A stretch of DNA of 64,000 nucleotides, from the NCBI RefSeq assembly GCF_031177825.1, contig NZ_JAPSKE010000002.1, forward strand, positions 372,001-436,000, read 5' to 3'. The notes under the pieces are model-generated. The model had not been told where the DNA came from. It saw only the letters and a program-made list of their open reading frames with translations, and did not search any database. A program made the translations under genes and the position numbers. The DNA comes from Paenibacillus sp. GTDB taxonomy: Bacteria > Bacillota > Bacilli > Paenibacillales > YIM-B00363. Shown piece after piece: positions 33,840-43,384 of this stretch (position 1 is its first letter; every line of letters begins with the position of its first letter).

Positions 33840-35783
33840 ATGGAACAGGTGCAATCGAGTAAGGTCACGATTCAAGACGTCTATTGGTCGAAGTATAGGA
33901 AGCTAGTGAGAGAGACGGTGCTCCCTTATCAATGGGAGGCGCTGAACGATCGGGTGCCCGGCGCGGAGCCGAGCTACGCGATCCGAAATTTCCGAATCGC
34001 GGCCGGACTCGCCGAAGGGACGTTCGGCGGGTTCGTATTCCAAGACAGCGACCTCTATAAGTGGTTGGAAGGGGTCGCCTATGCCCTGGCCGAAGCGCCG
34101 GACGCCGCGCTTGAGCGATGGGCAGAAGAAGCGATCGATCTGATCGCCGGCGCGCAGCGGCCGGACGGCTATATTAATACGTACTTTACCGTCAAGGAAC
34201 CCGAGAACCGGTACGCGAACTTAACCGATTGCCACGAGCTGTATTGCGCGGGTCATCTCATCGAAGCGGGCGTCGCCTACTACGAAGCGACGGGCAAGCG
34301 AAGGCTGCTGGACGTGTGTTGCCGCCTCGCCGATCATATCGACCGCACGTTCGGACTCGAAGCAGGCAAGCGGCGCGGCTACGACGGGCATCAAGAAATC
34401 GAGCTCGCTCTCGCGAAGCTGTATCGCGTCACGGGGAACGAGACATATCTCCGGCTCAGCCGGTACTTTCTCGACGAGCGCGGGCGATCGCCGAATTTCC
34501 TCGTGGAGGAATGGGAGCGTCGAGGCCGCGTCTCCTATTGGAAGGGCAACCACAGTCAACCGAATCCCGAATATCACCAGGCGCATCTGCCCGTACGCGA
34601 GCAGCGGGTCGCGACGGGACATGCGGTGCGCGCGGTCTACATGTACGCCGCCATGGCGGACGTCGCGCGGGAGACGGGGGACGCGTCGCTTCTTTCCGCT
34701 TGCCGTACGCTCTGGGACAACATGACGCGGAAGCAGATGTACGTGACCGGCGCGATCGGCTCGACGCACCATGGCGAAGCGTTCACGTTCGACTACGACT
34801 TGCCGAACGATACCGCCTATGCTGAAACCTGCGCCTCGATCGGGCTCATCTTCTTCGCTTCCAGCATGCTGCGCCTCGAAGCGCGCGCCGCTTACGCCGA
34901 CGCGATGGAGCGGGCGCTGTACAACACGGTCATCGGCAGCATGGCGTTGGACGGCAAGCATTACTTCTACGTTAACCCGCTCGAGGTGTGGCCGGAGGCT
35001 TGCGAGCGAAATCCCGGGAAGCGGCACGTAAAACCGGTCCGTCAGCCATGGTTCGGCTGCTCCTGCTGCCCGCCGAACGTCGCTCGTCTACTCGGTTCGC
35101 TGGATCGATACATTTACTCTTCGACGGAAGACACCGTCCATGTTCATCTATTCATCGGAAGCGAGGCGTCCTTCGAGGTCGGCGGCGGCCGCGTGACGCT
35201 CAAACAGACGGCATCGCTGCCGCGGACGGGCGACGTCCGCTTCATCGTGTCGCCCGAAGCCCCGGAGCGGCGGTTCGCGTTGGCGCTGCGCGTGCCGTCC
35301 TGGTGCGGCGGGGACGCGGCGCTGCGCGTGAACGGCGTCGCCGCCGCGTACGAAGCGCGCGACGGCTATGCTTACGTCGAGCGCGTTTGGCAGGGCGGGG
35401 ATACGGTCGAATGGACGCTCGCGACGCCCGTCCTGCTGCTGGAAGCTCGCCCGGACGTGCGGGCGAACGCGGGCAAAGCCGCGCTGCAGCGCGGTCCGCT
35501 CGTGTACTGCTTCGAAGAAGCGGACAACGGCGCGCTGGTGTCGGCGCTGTCGATCCGCGAAGGCGCGGTCTGGACGCCGCGGTACGACCCCGACCTGCTC
35601 GGCGGGGTCGTCGTTCTCGAGGGCGACGGCTTCCGCGACGCCGCGGACGGCTGGGACGACGAGCCGTATCGTCCGTTCCGCCGCGAGATCCGGCCGGTCG
35701 CGCTTCGGGCGGTGCCCTACGCGGTATGGGGCAACAGAGGCGTCGGGGAGATGACGGTGTGGCTTCGCGTTACGGCGCCGTAA
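33840..35783 (+). CDS. GH127 family beta-L-arabinofuranosidase
   Basis: The 647-residue protein has GH127 features: PSYAIRNFRIAAGLAEGTFG with GFVFQDSDLYKWLEGVAYAL near residue 60, RPDGYINTYFTVKEP, TDCHELYCAGHLIEAGVAYY, and the cysteine cluster WFGCSCCPPNVARLLGSLDR near 405. In the characterised Bifidobacterium enzyme such a Cys cluster carries the nucleophile and zinc ligands. Two beta-sandwich regions follow. No signal peptide is present, so it likely hydrolyses imported arabino-oligosaccharides in the cytoplasm. GGAGGGG precedes ATG 33840. It is divergent from an AraC regulator. The released L-arabinose would need the araBDA route, which is damaged in this window. Confidence 0.9.
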   Translation: MEQVQSSKVTIQDVYWSKYRKLVRETVLPYQWEALNDRVPGAEPSYAIRNFRIAAGLAEGTFGGFVFQDSDLYKWLEGVAYALAEAPDAALERWAEEAIDLIAGAQRPDGYINTYFTVKEPENRYANLTDCHELYCAGHLIEAGVAYYEATGKRRLLDVCCRLADHIDRTFGLEAGKRRGYDGHQEIELALAKLYRVTGNETYLRLSRYFLDERGRSPNFLVEEWERRGRVSYWKGNHSQPNPEYHQAHLPVREQRVATGHAVRAVYMYAAMADVARETGDASLLSACRTLWDNMTRKQMYVTGAIGSTHHGEAFTFDYDLPNDTAYAETCASIGLIFFASSMLRLEARAAYADAMERALYNTVIGSMALDGKHYFYVNPLEVWPEACERNPGKRHVKPVRQPWFGCSCCPPNVARLLGSLDRYIYSSTEDTVHVHLFIGSEASFEVGGGRVTLKQTASLPRTGDVRFIVSPEAPERRFALALRVPSWCGGDAALRVNGVAAAYEARDGYAYVERVWQGGDTVEWTLATPVLLLEARPDVRANAGKAALQRGPLVYCFEEADNGALVSALSIREGAVWTPRYDPDLLGGVVVLEGDGFRDAADGWDDEPYRPFRREIRPVALRAVPYAVWGNRGVGEMTVWLRVTAP

Positions 35784-35983
35784 GCGGCTTGACGTCCGCG
35801 GCGACGCTGCCGAGCATCGCGCGTCGACGAACGATGCGATGAGCCGGCGGCCGGCGCTCGGCAGCGCCAGACCGCTCGGCATCGATGCATCGGCGCCGTT
35901 CCAGTAAAAAAGGGTTCCTTTCCGCAACGAAATATGATAGACCTGTAGTATCCTTTTTTTACAGCTGGAGTAGATGCGCCTTG

Positions 35984-37219
35984 ATGTCGAAATGGAGTAC
36001 GGTCTGGAAATCGGATCGGATGATTTACTTTCGCCTGCGGTCGTTCATGTTTTTCATGTTCGGCCCGGTGGCCTTGTTTCTGCCTTATTTGCCGTTGTAC
36101 TTGCAGCACTACGGGTTTACGCCTGCGGAAATCGGCTGGCTGCTGACGATCGGACCGGTCGTCGCTTTGCTCGCCAATCCGGTGTGGGGATACGTCAGCG
36201 ACCGGCTGCAGAACGTAAAGCTGGTGCTTCTGATTTTGATGCTCGGCTCGCTCGCGGCCAGCCAGTTCCTGTTCCACTTCCGGCCGTTCTGGGCGGTGTT
36301 CGCCGCGATGATGCTATTTTACTTTTTTAATACGTCGATCAACCCGATCAACACGTCGCAGGTGTTCCAGACGATCGAGAACACGCCGCTGCGCTTCGGC
36401 AGCTTCCGGATTTGGGGTTCGCTCGGGTACGCGGTCATCGTGCTCGCCGCCGGCCCGATCATGGAAGCGCTCGGCATCTGGCAGCTCGGCTGGGTGTACG
36501 GCGGCGCGATGGCGGTCGCGATCCTGTTCGGCCTGCTGCTGCACCGTCCCGCGCCTCCGAAGGGGCGGTCCGCCCGGCGAACGATTACGTTCCGCGAGAC
36601 GATCCGCTCGCTGCTGCAAGGGCGATTCGCGTTGTTCCTGGCGGCCAGCCTGCTTATCTTCATCCCGAACGGGGTAACGGCGCTGTATTTGTCGCTGTTC
36701 ATCGAGGAGCTCGGCGGCACGCCCTCGAGCATCGGCTGGTCGATGTTCGCGGCCGCGGTGCTGGAGGTGCCGCTGTTCTTGCTGCTGGACCGCTGGTCCA
36801 AACCGAACGCCCGCTCGATGCTCAACTTGCTGCTGTTCGCCACGGTCATGTACGTCGTCCGCTGGCTGCTCATGGGCTTCGCGACGACCCCGCTGCACAT
36901 CGTGCTCATTCAATGCATGCACAGCTTGTCGTTCGGGTTTTATATTTACACGGCCGCGCAGCTTGTCGAGTACTTGACCGAGCGGTCGTTCCGCGCCAGC
37001 GGCCAGACGATGTACGCGCTCGTGCAGGGGGCGCTTTCGATGGCGATCGCCGGGTCGCTCGGCGGCTACTTGTACGAGCGGCTCGGACCGCATACGTTGT
37101 ACCTGCTCTGCTCGGGCCTTACTGTGATCGGCTTCGCGGTCATGTTCGCGCTACGGCTGTCGCTGACGAGAGCGAGGGAAGAACAAGGGCGGGACGACGG
37201 ACTTGCCTCCGGAGGGTAA
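35984..37219 (+). CDS. MFS transporter (MFS_1-like/nucleoside-type)
   Basis: The 411-residue protein has about twelve helices. It opens with FRLRSFMFFMFGPVALFLPY and LPLYLQHYGFTPAEIGWLL, then RFGSFRIWGSLGYAVIVLAA, features of the LacY/PPP-type MFS group common in Paenibacillus. ATG 35984 is 13 bases from GGAG; TTG 35981 or ATG 36020 are alternatives, so the exact N terminus is uncertain. It follows GH127 by 200 bases, with no gene in between and no obvious terminator, so co-expression is possible. The substrate is unknown. It converges on the Gfo/Idh/MocA operon at a strong terminator. Confidence 0.82.
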   Translation: MSKWSTVWKSDRMIYFRLRSFMFFMFGPVALFLPYLPLYLQHYGFTPAEIGWLLTIGPVVALLANPVWGYVSDRLQNVKLVLLILMLGSLAASQFLFHFRPFWAVFAAMMLFYFFNTSINPINTSQVFQTIENTPLRFGSFRIWGSLGYAVIVLAAGPIMEALGIWQLGWVYGGAMAVAILFGLLLHRPAPPKGRSARRTITFRETIRSLLQGRFALFLAASLLIFIPNGVTALYLSLFIEELGGTPSSIGWSMFAAAVLEVPLFLLLDRWSKPNARSMLNLLLFATVMYVVRWLLMGFATTPLHIVLIQCMHSLSFGFYIYTAAQLVEYLTERSFRASGQTMYALVQGALSMAIAGSLGGYLYERLGPHTLYLLCSGLTVIGFAVMFALRLSLTRAREEQGRDDGLASGG

Positions 37220-37228
37220 CCAAAGAAA

Positions 37229-37284
37229 AACCCCGGCCGCGAGCCGGCGGCGGAATCGATCCGCTCGCCGGCCCGGCCGGGGTT
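37229..37284. terminator. Bidirectional terminator between MFS and oxidoreductase genes
   Basis: AACCCCGGCCG and CGGCCGGGGTT enclose a GC-rich inner hairpin, with an A run on the left and TTCTCTTC on the right. Confidence 0.85.
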
Positions 37285-37291
37285 CTCTTCG

Positions 37292-38371
37292 TTACGGATG
37301 CAGCGGCGCCGGGGATGCGCAGGAGCTGCTCATCCGGTACACCGTGCCCTGGTCGTTGCTGTCGTGGAAGCCGTGCATCGCTTCGAGCACGTGGAACGCG
37401 AGGGCGTCGTTCGCGCGATGCGGACGTCCCTCGCGGATCGCGTTCGCCATATCGAGCACGCCGACGCCGCGGGAGTTGCCGTCGTACGGCAGCGTAACCG
37501 GAACGTCCTCCCACTCGGTCTCGCCGAAGCGGCGCAGCCGCACCGGACCGCCGAACGTATTCGGATCCGGCACCGCGAGCGTCCCCTTCGTACCGTAGAT
37601 TTCGATGTTTCGCAGCGAGCTGCCCGCCGGAATGTCGAACGACGTGATCATCGTCGCGATCGCGCCGCTCGAGAAGCGGAGCGTCCCCGTTACGTGCGTC
37701 GGCACCTCGACTTGAATCGTCTGGCCGCGCTTCGGCTCGCTCAGAATCGTGCGCTCCTTATGCGTGATGCGCGTCATGCCGGAAATTTCCGCGATCGGTC
37801 CGAGCAGCGCGACGAGCGCCGTCAAATAGTACGGACCCATGTCGAACATCGGGCCGCCGCCGGCTTGATAATAAAACTCCGGCGCCGGATGCCAATGCTC
37901 GTGACCGCGGCTCATCATGAACGCGACGGCCGACAACGGCTCGCCGATCGCGCCTTCGTCGATCAGGCGCTTGCATGTCTGAATGCCCGCGCCGAGGAAC
38001 GTATCCGGCGCGGCGCCCGCTCGCAGCCCCTTGGCGGCCGCGAGCTCGACGATGCGGCGACCGTCCTCGCGGGACACCGCGAGCGGCTTCTCGACGTACA
38101 CGTGCTTGCCGGCTTCCAGCGCGCGAATGCATACCTCCGCGTGCGCCGCCGGGATCGTCAGGTTGACGACGAGGTCGACGTCCGGACTCGCCAGCAGCTC
38201 GTCGACGGAGCAGCCTCTCGCCACGCCGTGCTCGGCCGCCTTCGCCTTCGCCCGCTCGATGTCGAGATCAGCGCAGGCGACGACCTCGACGCCTTCGAAC
38301 GCTTGCAAATTTTTAAAGTAAATCCCGCTGATATTGCCGGTTCCGATAATGCCTACCCGAATCTTTGTCAT
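37292..38371 (-). CDS. Gfo/Idh/MocA family oxidoreductase
   Basis: The 359-residue protein has an N-terminal NAD(P)-binding fold ([20 protein letters not shown]) and the EKPL motif in [14 protein letters not shown] near residue 98 that supplies the catalytic lysine. A C-terminal beta-sheet domain includes [14 protein letters not shown], with the usual D-x-G. Such enzymes oxidise or reduce sugars, inositols and their derivatives. It is the last gene of the LacI-oxidoreductase-ThuA-oxidoreductase operon, 19 bases after the ThuA stop. The substrate is unknown. Confidence 0.88.
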   Translation of the reverse strand: MTKIRVGIIGTGNISGIYFKNLQAFEGVEVVACADLDIERAKAKAAEHGVARGCSVDELLASPDVDLVVNLTIPAAHAEVCIRALEAGKHVYVEKPLAVSREDGRRIVELAAAKGLRAGAAPDTFLGAGIQTCKRLIDEGAIGEPLSAVAFMMSRGHEHWHPAPEFYYQAGGGPMFDMGPYYLTALVALLGPIAEISGMTRITHKERTILSEPKRGQTIQVEVPTHVTGTLRFSSGAIATMITSFDIPAGSSLRNIEIYGTKGTLAVPDPNTFGGPVRLRRFGETEWEDVPVTLPYDGNSRGVGVLDMANAIREGRPHRANDALAFHVLEAMHGFHDSNDQGTVYRMSSSCASPAPLHP

Positions 38372-38390
38372 GTCTCGTCTAGGGCTCCTC

Positions 38391-39119
38391 TTACAAAATG
38401 TTGTCCTGCATGCCGGTATACGATCCCGCCGCCGCGGCCGTCGCCTTCGCCTTGCCTTCCGCGGCCCACAGGAAGCCGCGGCGCATCATTTCCGTCACCT
38501 GCGGCATCGCGATAATGTTCGCTTGATGCCCCAGCGTGCAATAGAACACGCGCCCTGCGCCCCAACGCTTCGTCCAGACGACCGGCATATCGACCGCCTT
38601 GTTCGGCGAATGCGGCCCCGGCACGTTCGGATTCGGGAACCGCGTCGTCGCGAGCACCTCGACCGCCGGATCGACGTGCATATAATATTGCTCGCTCTTC
38701 ACCTCGAAGTCCTCGATGCCCTCGAGCAGCGGGCTAGAGCTGTACTTCACGTTGACCGTGTACTCCACGCCGTCGTTGCCCGGATGCGCCACCCACTGGC
38801 CGCCCGTCATGAACTGCCAGTCGACGTTCGTCCGGAACGCGTCGCACATGCCGCCGTGCGTGCCCGCGATGCCGACGCCCGATTGAACGGCCGCCAGCAC
38901 GTTGCCCGCGAGCTTGCCCTCGATTTGTCCCATCGTCCAGTTCGGCACGATCAAGTCGAGCGCCTTCAGCTTCTCTGGATCGGCGAACGCGTCGAGCGTA
39001 TCCGACACTTCGACCTCGAAGCCCTCCGGCTCGAGAATCCCCTTATACAAGCCTGCGACTTCCTCCGGTTGGTGTCCGAGCCAGCCGCCCCAGACGATTA
39101 ACGCTTTCTTCGTGCCCAT
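38391..39119 (-). CDS. ThuA domain protein
   Basis: The 242-residue glutamine amidotransferase-like (ThuA) fold protein begins [20 protein letters not shown], with [16 protein letters not shown] near residue 83 and [15 protein letters not shown] near 195, all typical of ThuA proteins. ThuA/ThuB (a Gfo/Idh/MocA enzyme) act together in trehalose/palatinose utilisation in rhizobia through 3-keto sugars, and this gene sits between two Gfo/Idh/MocA genes. ATG 39119 follows AGGAGG by nine bases. Role in keto-sugar metabolism is inferred from the family and context. Confidence 0.88.
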   Translation of the reverse strand: MGTKKALIVWGGWLGHQPEEVAGLYKGILEPEGFEVEVSDTLDAFADPEKLKALDLIVPNWTMGQIEGKLAGNVLAAVQSGVGIAGTHGGMCDAFRTNVDWQFMTGGQWVAHPGNDGVEYTVNVKYSSSPLLEGIEDFEVKSEQYYMHVDPAVEVLATTRFPNPNVPGPHSPNKAVDMPVVWTKRWGAGRVFYCTLGHQANIIAMPQVTEMMRRGFLWAAEGKAKATAAAAGSYTGMQDNIL

Positions 39120-39163
39120 GGTATGGTTCCTCCTCCGTATTGTCGAAAACGCCGAACGCCGGA

Positions 39164-40324
39164 TTACATCTCTTCGATCGCTACCCAACGACGTTCGTCG
39201 ATGGATCGGTCTACCGCTTCCAGCACCGACTGGCACTTCACGCCGTCGTGGAAGTTCGGCACCGGCTGGCGATTTTCGCGGAACGCTTCCATCAGCTCGT
39301 GCACCTCGTGGATGAACGTATGCTCGTAACCGATCGTGTGACCCGGAGGCCACCACGCAGCGGCGTACGCATGGGACGGATCCGTCGCCAGGACGCGGCG
39401 GAAGCCTTGCACGTCGTCGGCATCGTCCGTGAAGTACACCTGCAGCTCGTTCATCCGCTCGAAGTCGAACTTGACGCTGCCCTTGCTGCCGTTGATCTCG
39501 AACGAGTTCGTGCAGCGGTGTCCCGCAGCGAAGCGCGTCGCTTCGAAGCTGCCGAGAGCGCCGTTCGCGAACTTCGTCATGAACAGCGTCGCGTCGTCGA
39601 CGGTGACCGGGCCGCGCGGCGCGTCCTTGCTGCCCTTCGCGCTGAGGCCCGTCATCGAGGACGGCATCGGGCGCTCCTTAATGAACGTCTCGTTCATGCC
39701 GATCACCTCGTTCATATCGCCGACGAGGTAGTGCGCGAGATCGATGAGGTGCGCCCCGAGATCGCCATGCGAGCCCGAGCCGGCCACTTCCTTCTGCAGC
39801 CGCCAGACGAGCGGGAAGTCCGGATCGATGATCCAATCCTGCAGAAACCACGCGCGGAAGTGGAAGATGCGACCGAGCCGGCCTTCGTCCACCAGCTTCT
39901 TCGCGAGCTGCACCGCCGGCGCGAACCGGTAGTTGAAGCCGACCATATGCTTCACGCCCGCTTGCTCCGCCGCCTGCAGCATCTCGCGGGAGTCGGCCAG
40001 CGTCAGCGCGAGCGGCTTCTCGCAAAACAGATGCTTCCCGGCCGCCGCCGCCGCGATGGCGATGTCCTTGTGCGCGTCGCTCGGCGCGTTGATGTCGATC
40101 AAGTCGATATCGTCCCGCTTCACGAGCTCCCGCCAATCCGTCGTATAGCCGTCCCAGCCGAACTGCTTCGCCGCCGCGCTTACGCCGGCTTCGTCGCGGC
40201 CGCACAAGGCGGCCATGACCGGCTTCGTCGTCTCCGGGAAAAACATCGGCAAATCCCGGTACGCGTGACTATGCGCCTTCCCCATAAACTTATACCCGAT
40301 CATGCCTACGCGAATTTCGCCCAC
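39164..40324 (-). CDS. Gfo/Idh/MocA family oxidoreductase
   Basis: The 386-residue protein begins IRVGMIGYKFMGKAHSHAYR, has FCEKPLALTLADSREML with the catalytic lysine near residue 98, and GSGSHGDLGAHLIDLAHYLV in the C-terminal domain with conserved D and H. This type is abundant in Paenibacillus sugar loci with ThuA and sugar isomerase genes. The start is GTG 40324 with GGAGG about nine bases upstream. It follows the LacI gene by 31 bases, thus lies in the same operon. The substrate is unresolved. Confidence 0.88.
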   Translation of the reverse strand: MGEIRVGMIGYKFMGKAHSHAYRDLPMFFPETTKPVMAALCGRDEAGVSAAAKQFGWDGYTTDWRELVKRDDIDLIDINAPSDAHKDIAIAAAAAGKHLFCEKPLALTLADSREMLQAAEQAGVKHMVGFNYRFAPAVQLAKKLVDEGRLGRIFHFRAWFLQDWIIDPDFPLVWRLQKEVAGSGSHGDLGAHLIDLAHYLVGDMNEVIGMNETFIKERPMPSSMTGLSAKGSKDAPRGPVTVDDATLFMTKFANGALGSFEATRFAAGHRCTNSFEINGSKGSVKFDFERMNELQVYFTDDADDVQGFRRVLATDPSHAYAAAWWPPGHTIGYEHTFIHEVHELMEAFRENRQPVPNFHDGVKCQSVLEAVDRSIDERRWVAIEEM

Positions 40325-40355
40325 AACGCATTCCTCCTCTGGAAAAATGATTCCT

Positions 40356-41378
40356 TTATGACAAGCGGGAAGATTCCCGCGTCACAAACCTCGTCTCGAG
40401 TCGCTGCGCGCTCGGCCCGGCCCCTTCCGCGTCTCCCGCGATAGCGTCGAGCAGACGCTCGGCCGCGCGGAAGCCCATCTCGAAGAAGGGCACATGCACC
40501 GTCGAGAGCGGCGGATCGGTCGTCCGGGACGCGTCCGAATCGTCGTAGCCGACCAAGGCGTAGTCCGCTCCCGCCCGCAAGCCTCGCTCCTTCAACCCCT
40601 GCATCAAGCCGATCGCCATCCGGTCGTTCGCTGCGAACACCGCATCGAATTCCTTCCTGCGCTCGTACAAAGTCTCGGCTAACGCATACCCGCTCTTGCG
40701 GCTGTAATTGCCCGTGAACTCGAGCGATTCGTCGAACCGGACGCCGCCCGAACGAAGCCGCTCGACGAAGCCGTCCCGCCGGTCGACGCTGTTCGAGAAC
40801 GACGCCGGCCCGTTCACGAGCGCGATGCGCTTTCGCCCGGAGTCGAGCAGATGCTCGGCGACGAGTCGCCCGCCTTCCCTGTGGTCCGCGTCGACCTGGT
40901 CGTACGGCTCGTCGAACCGCTGGCCGACGACGCAGAACGGCCAGCCTCGCTCGTGCAGCTTCCGCAGCGCGCGGGCTTCGGATACGTCCGACTTGGCGCC
41001 GAGGATGAGGCAGCCGTCGACCTTGCGCATGCGGAAGGCGCTTTCATAGTCGGGCGCCGCATCCGCTTGCCGGAACTGCAGGAGAAGGTGGTATCCGCGC
41101 TTCTCTACGGCATGGCCGATCCCGGATAATATTTCGGAAAAATAATACGCGGAAAACAGGTGCACCTTCGGCACGACCGGGAGCATCACGCCGACGTTCC
41201 CGCTTCGCTGCGTCACGAAGCTGCGGGCGATCGCGCTGGGCGTATACCCGAGCCGGTCCGCGGCTTCGAGAACCCGGCGCTTCGTCTCCTCGCGAATCGG
41301 GCCGACGCCGCTCATGACGCGAGACACGGTAGCTTCGGATACGCCGGCGAGCTCCGCCACTTGTTTGCGTTTCGACGT
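40356..41378 (-). CDS. LacI family transcriptional regulator, non-canonical start
   Basis: The helix-turn-helix SKRKQVAELAGVSEATVSRV and a sugar-binding-like domain (GNVGVMLPVVPKVHLFSAYY to the C terminus) identify a LacI repressor of about 340 residues. In-frame ATGs exist at 41435 and 41417, but both lie within the predicted promoter, upstream of the likely transcript start. The ribosome binding site GGGAGGG (41392-41386) points to an ACG at 41378, while the nearby ATG 41385 is one base out of frame: deleting one T would give MATSKRKQ. Either a rare start or a frameshift is implied. It is the first gene of the operon and probably autoregulated through the 18-bp palindrome at 41401. Confidence 0.75.
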   Translation of the reverse strand, partial: TSKRKQVAELAGVSEATVSRVMSGVGPIREETKRRVLEAADRLGYTPSAIARSFVTQRSGNVGVMLPVVPKVHLFSAYYFSEILSGIGHAVEKRGYHLLLQFRQADAAPDYESAFRMRKVDGCLILGAKSDVSEARALRKLHERGWPFCVVGQRFDEPYDQVDADHREGGRLVAEHLLDSGRKRIALVNGPASFSNSVDRRDGFVERLRSGGVRFDESLEFTGNYSRKSGYALAETLYERRKEFDAVFAANDRMAIGLMQGLKERGLRAGADYALVGYDDSDASRTTDPPLSTVHVPFFEMGFRAAERLLDAIAGDAEGAGPSAQRLETRFVTRESSRLS

Positions 41379-41400
41379 AAGCCATCCCTCCCGACGATTG

Positions 41401-41418
41401 AATGTACACGTGTACATT
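41401..41418. promoter_or_regulatory. 18-bp perfect palindromic operator
   Basis: AATGTACACGTGTACATT is fully self-complementary and overlaps the predicted transcription start of the LacI-led operon. Central CG and length fit a LacI-family operator. No second copy was noticed in the window. Confidence 0.7.
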
Positions 41419-41445
41419 TTCGCATTCGTTTCCATCGCCTGTCAA
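41416..41445 (-). promoter_or_regulatory. Promoter of the LacI-ThuA operon
   Basis: On the minus strand TTGACA (41445-41440), 18 bases, GAAAAT (41421-41416). The -35 is perfect and the -10 weak. Transcription would start inside the palindrome. Confidence 0.5.
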
Positions 41446-41561
41446 TCCTTTTGTCGGACTGTTAACGCAATAAAATATTCATATCCCCCCTCTTCTATCG
41501 GGCCTATCGATCTATTATACTGTTAGGAAAATGTATCCAACCTAAGGGAGAGAACCGTTGC

Positions 41562-43316
41562 ATGCAAGCCTTACGCCCCCGCTTTTCGCTTCGCTGGAAA
41601 TTGTTGATCGTCTCCATTCTGCTCATGGCCGTCCCCACGCTATCGTTAGGCACGATCGCCTTCCAAACCACGATGACGGAAACGGACGCCCTGATGGAAG
41701 ACAATCTGAAGAACAACGTTCGTCTCGTCGTCGAGTCGATCGGACTATTGGACAAACAAGTGAAGTCCGGGTTGCTGCCGCTCGAACAAGCGCAATCCCA
41801 GATGAAAGACATGCTCCTCGGGACCCGCCAAGCGGACGGTACGCGGCCCATCAACGCAAACCTCGATCTCGGGGCGAACGGGTACTTCTTCGTGCTCGCC
41901 GACGACGGCACGGCGGTCGCCCACCCGAAGCGCGAAGGGCAAAGCTTATGGGAGGAGCAATCTTCGGACGGGTTCTTCTTTATTCAAGACTTGATCGCCA
42001 AGGCGCAGAACGGCGGCGGCTTTACCGAGTATGCTTGGCCGCTGCCGGGCGAAGGCGTAACCGAGGAAGCGATGAAGATTACCTACGCGGAGAAAGAACC
42101 TCACTGGGGATGGATCGTCAGCGCCGGCTCGTATATTCAGGATTTTAACGAAGGACAACAGCGTATCGAGCAGGCGATCGCCGTCACCGTCGCCGTCGCG
42201 CTCGTCGTCGGTCTCGCGGCGACCGTCGCGTTCGCCTATTACATAACAAGCCCGATCTCGCTCGTCTCCGCGCAGCTGCGCCGCATCGCCCAAGGCGAGC
42301 TGAACGCCCCGCCGCTTCGCGTGAAGCGGCGCGACGAATCCGGCCTCCTCGCGGAGGATACGAACACGATGGCGATCAATCTTCGGGCGCTCGTGTCGCA
42401 GGTGTCGAACGGCGCTGCGAACGTCCTTGACGCCTCTCATCGGCTGGCCGCTTCCGCCGGTCAGTCGGCGCAGGCGACGCGCGGCGTTGCGCTGTCGATC
42501 CGCAATATCGCGCACGGCGTAGACTCCCAGTCCGCCGCCGCGGCGCAAAGCGCGCGCGCCATGGAGGAGATGACCTCGGGCATCCAGCGCATCGCCGAGA
42601 CGTCGTCCGTCGCGTACGACTCTTCCGTACAAGCGACGTCTACCGCCGCTAACGGCGTCGAAGCCGTCGAACGAGCCGTGCGGCAGATCGAGAAGGCGGT
42701 CGGCGCGGTGCGCGAGCTTTCGTCGACGATCCACGGGCTTGAACGGCGCTCGGAGGAGATCGCGACGATCTTGGAGCTGATCTCGGACATCGCGCGCCTG
42801 ACGAACCTGCTCTCGCTTAACGCGAGCATCGAAGCCGCTCGCGCCGGAGAACACGGCCGCGGCTTCGGCGTCGTCGCCGGCGAGATCAAGAAGCTGGCCG
42901 AACAGTCCGACCGCTCGACCGACGACATTCGCCAGGTGATCGAGAAGATTCGCGACGACATCCAGTATTGTGTCGCGTCGATGACGGCGAGCGAGCGCGA
43001 GGTGCAGGAGAGCGCCGAGCTCGTCGTCCGGACGGGCGAGTCGTTCCGCACGATCGACGCCGCGGCGCGGCTCGTGCTCGGCCAAGTGGAGGAGACGACG
43101 GCCGCGTCGGAGCAGATGTCGGCCGGCTCCGAGGAAATCGCCGCGTCGATCCAGGAGATCGCGGACATCTCTTCCAAATCCGCCGCGGCGACGCAGGAAA
43201 TTTCCGACGCCTCGCAGGAGCAGCTCGCCGTCATGGAGACGATGGAGCAGTCGGCTCGCTCGCTTGCCGATCTGGCGCGGCAGCTGAAGGACGCCTCCTC
43301 CCGCTTCCGCTTGTAA
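41562..43316 (+). CDS. Methyl-accepting chemotaxis protein with Cache sensor
   Basis: The 584-residue receptor has a first membrane helix at residues 11-33, an extracellular single-Cache domain to about 200 ([20 protein letters not shown] and [16 protein letters not shown] are typical sCache_2), and a second helix near 208-230 followed by a HAMP domain. The long coiled-coil signalling domain has the hairpin tip [20 protein letters not shown] and [18 protein letters not shown]. It should signal to CheA/CheW. Cache ligands are often small carboxylates or amino acids; none can be named. AAGGGAG precedes ATG 41562 and a TTATACT box lies near 41515. Confidence 0.92.
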   Translation: MQALRPRFSLRWKLLIVSILLMAVPTLSLGTIAFQTTMTETDALMEDNLKNNVRLVVESIGLLDKQVKSGLLPLEQAQSQMKDMLLGTRQADGTRPINANLDLGANGYFFVLADDGTAVAHPKREGQSLWEEQSSDGFFFIQDLIAKAQNGGGFTEYAWPLPGEGVTEEAMKITYAEKEPHWGWIVSAGSYIQDFNEGQQRIEQAIAVTVAVALVVGLAATVAFAYYITSPISLVSAQLRRIAQGELNAPPLRVKRRDESGLLAEDTNTMAINLRALVSQVSNGAANVLDASHRLAASAGQSAQATRGVALSIRNIAHGVDSQSAAAAQSARAMEEMTSGIQRIAETSSVAYDSSVQATSTAANGVEAVERAVRQIEKAVGAVRELSSTIHGLERRSEEIATILELISDIARLTNLLSLNASIEAARAGEHGRGFGVVAGEIKKLAEQSDRSTDDIRQVIEKIRDDIQYCVASMTASEREVQESAELVVRTGESFRTIDAAARLVLGQVEETTAASEQMSAGSEEIAASIQEIADISSKSAAATQEISDASQEQLAVMETMEQSARSLADLARQLKDASSRFRL

Positions 43317-43336
43317 CCTTCTCTTCGATGGAACGA

Positions 43337-43374
43337 AGGGACCGCCTCAAGTCATTCGACTTGAGGCGGTCCCT
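43337..43374. terminator. Bidirectional terminator after the chemoreceptor
   Basis: A perfect 17-bp stem (AGGGACCGCCTCAAGTC, loop ATTC) is followed by ATTTATAT; it serves the chemoreceptor and the convergent SRPBCC gene. Confidence 0.9.
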
Positions 43375-43384
43375 ATTTATATCC

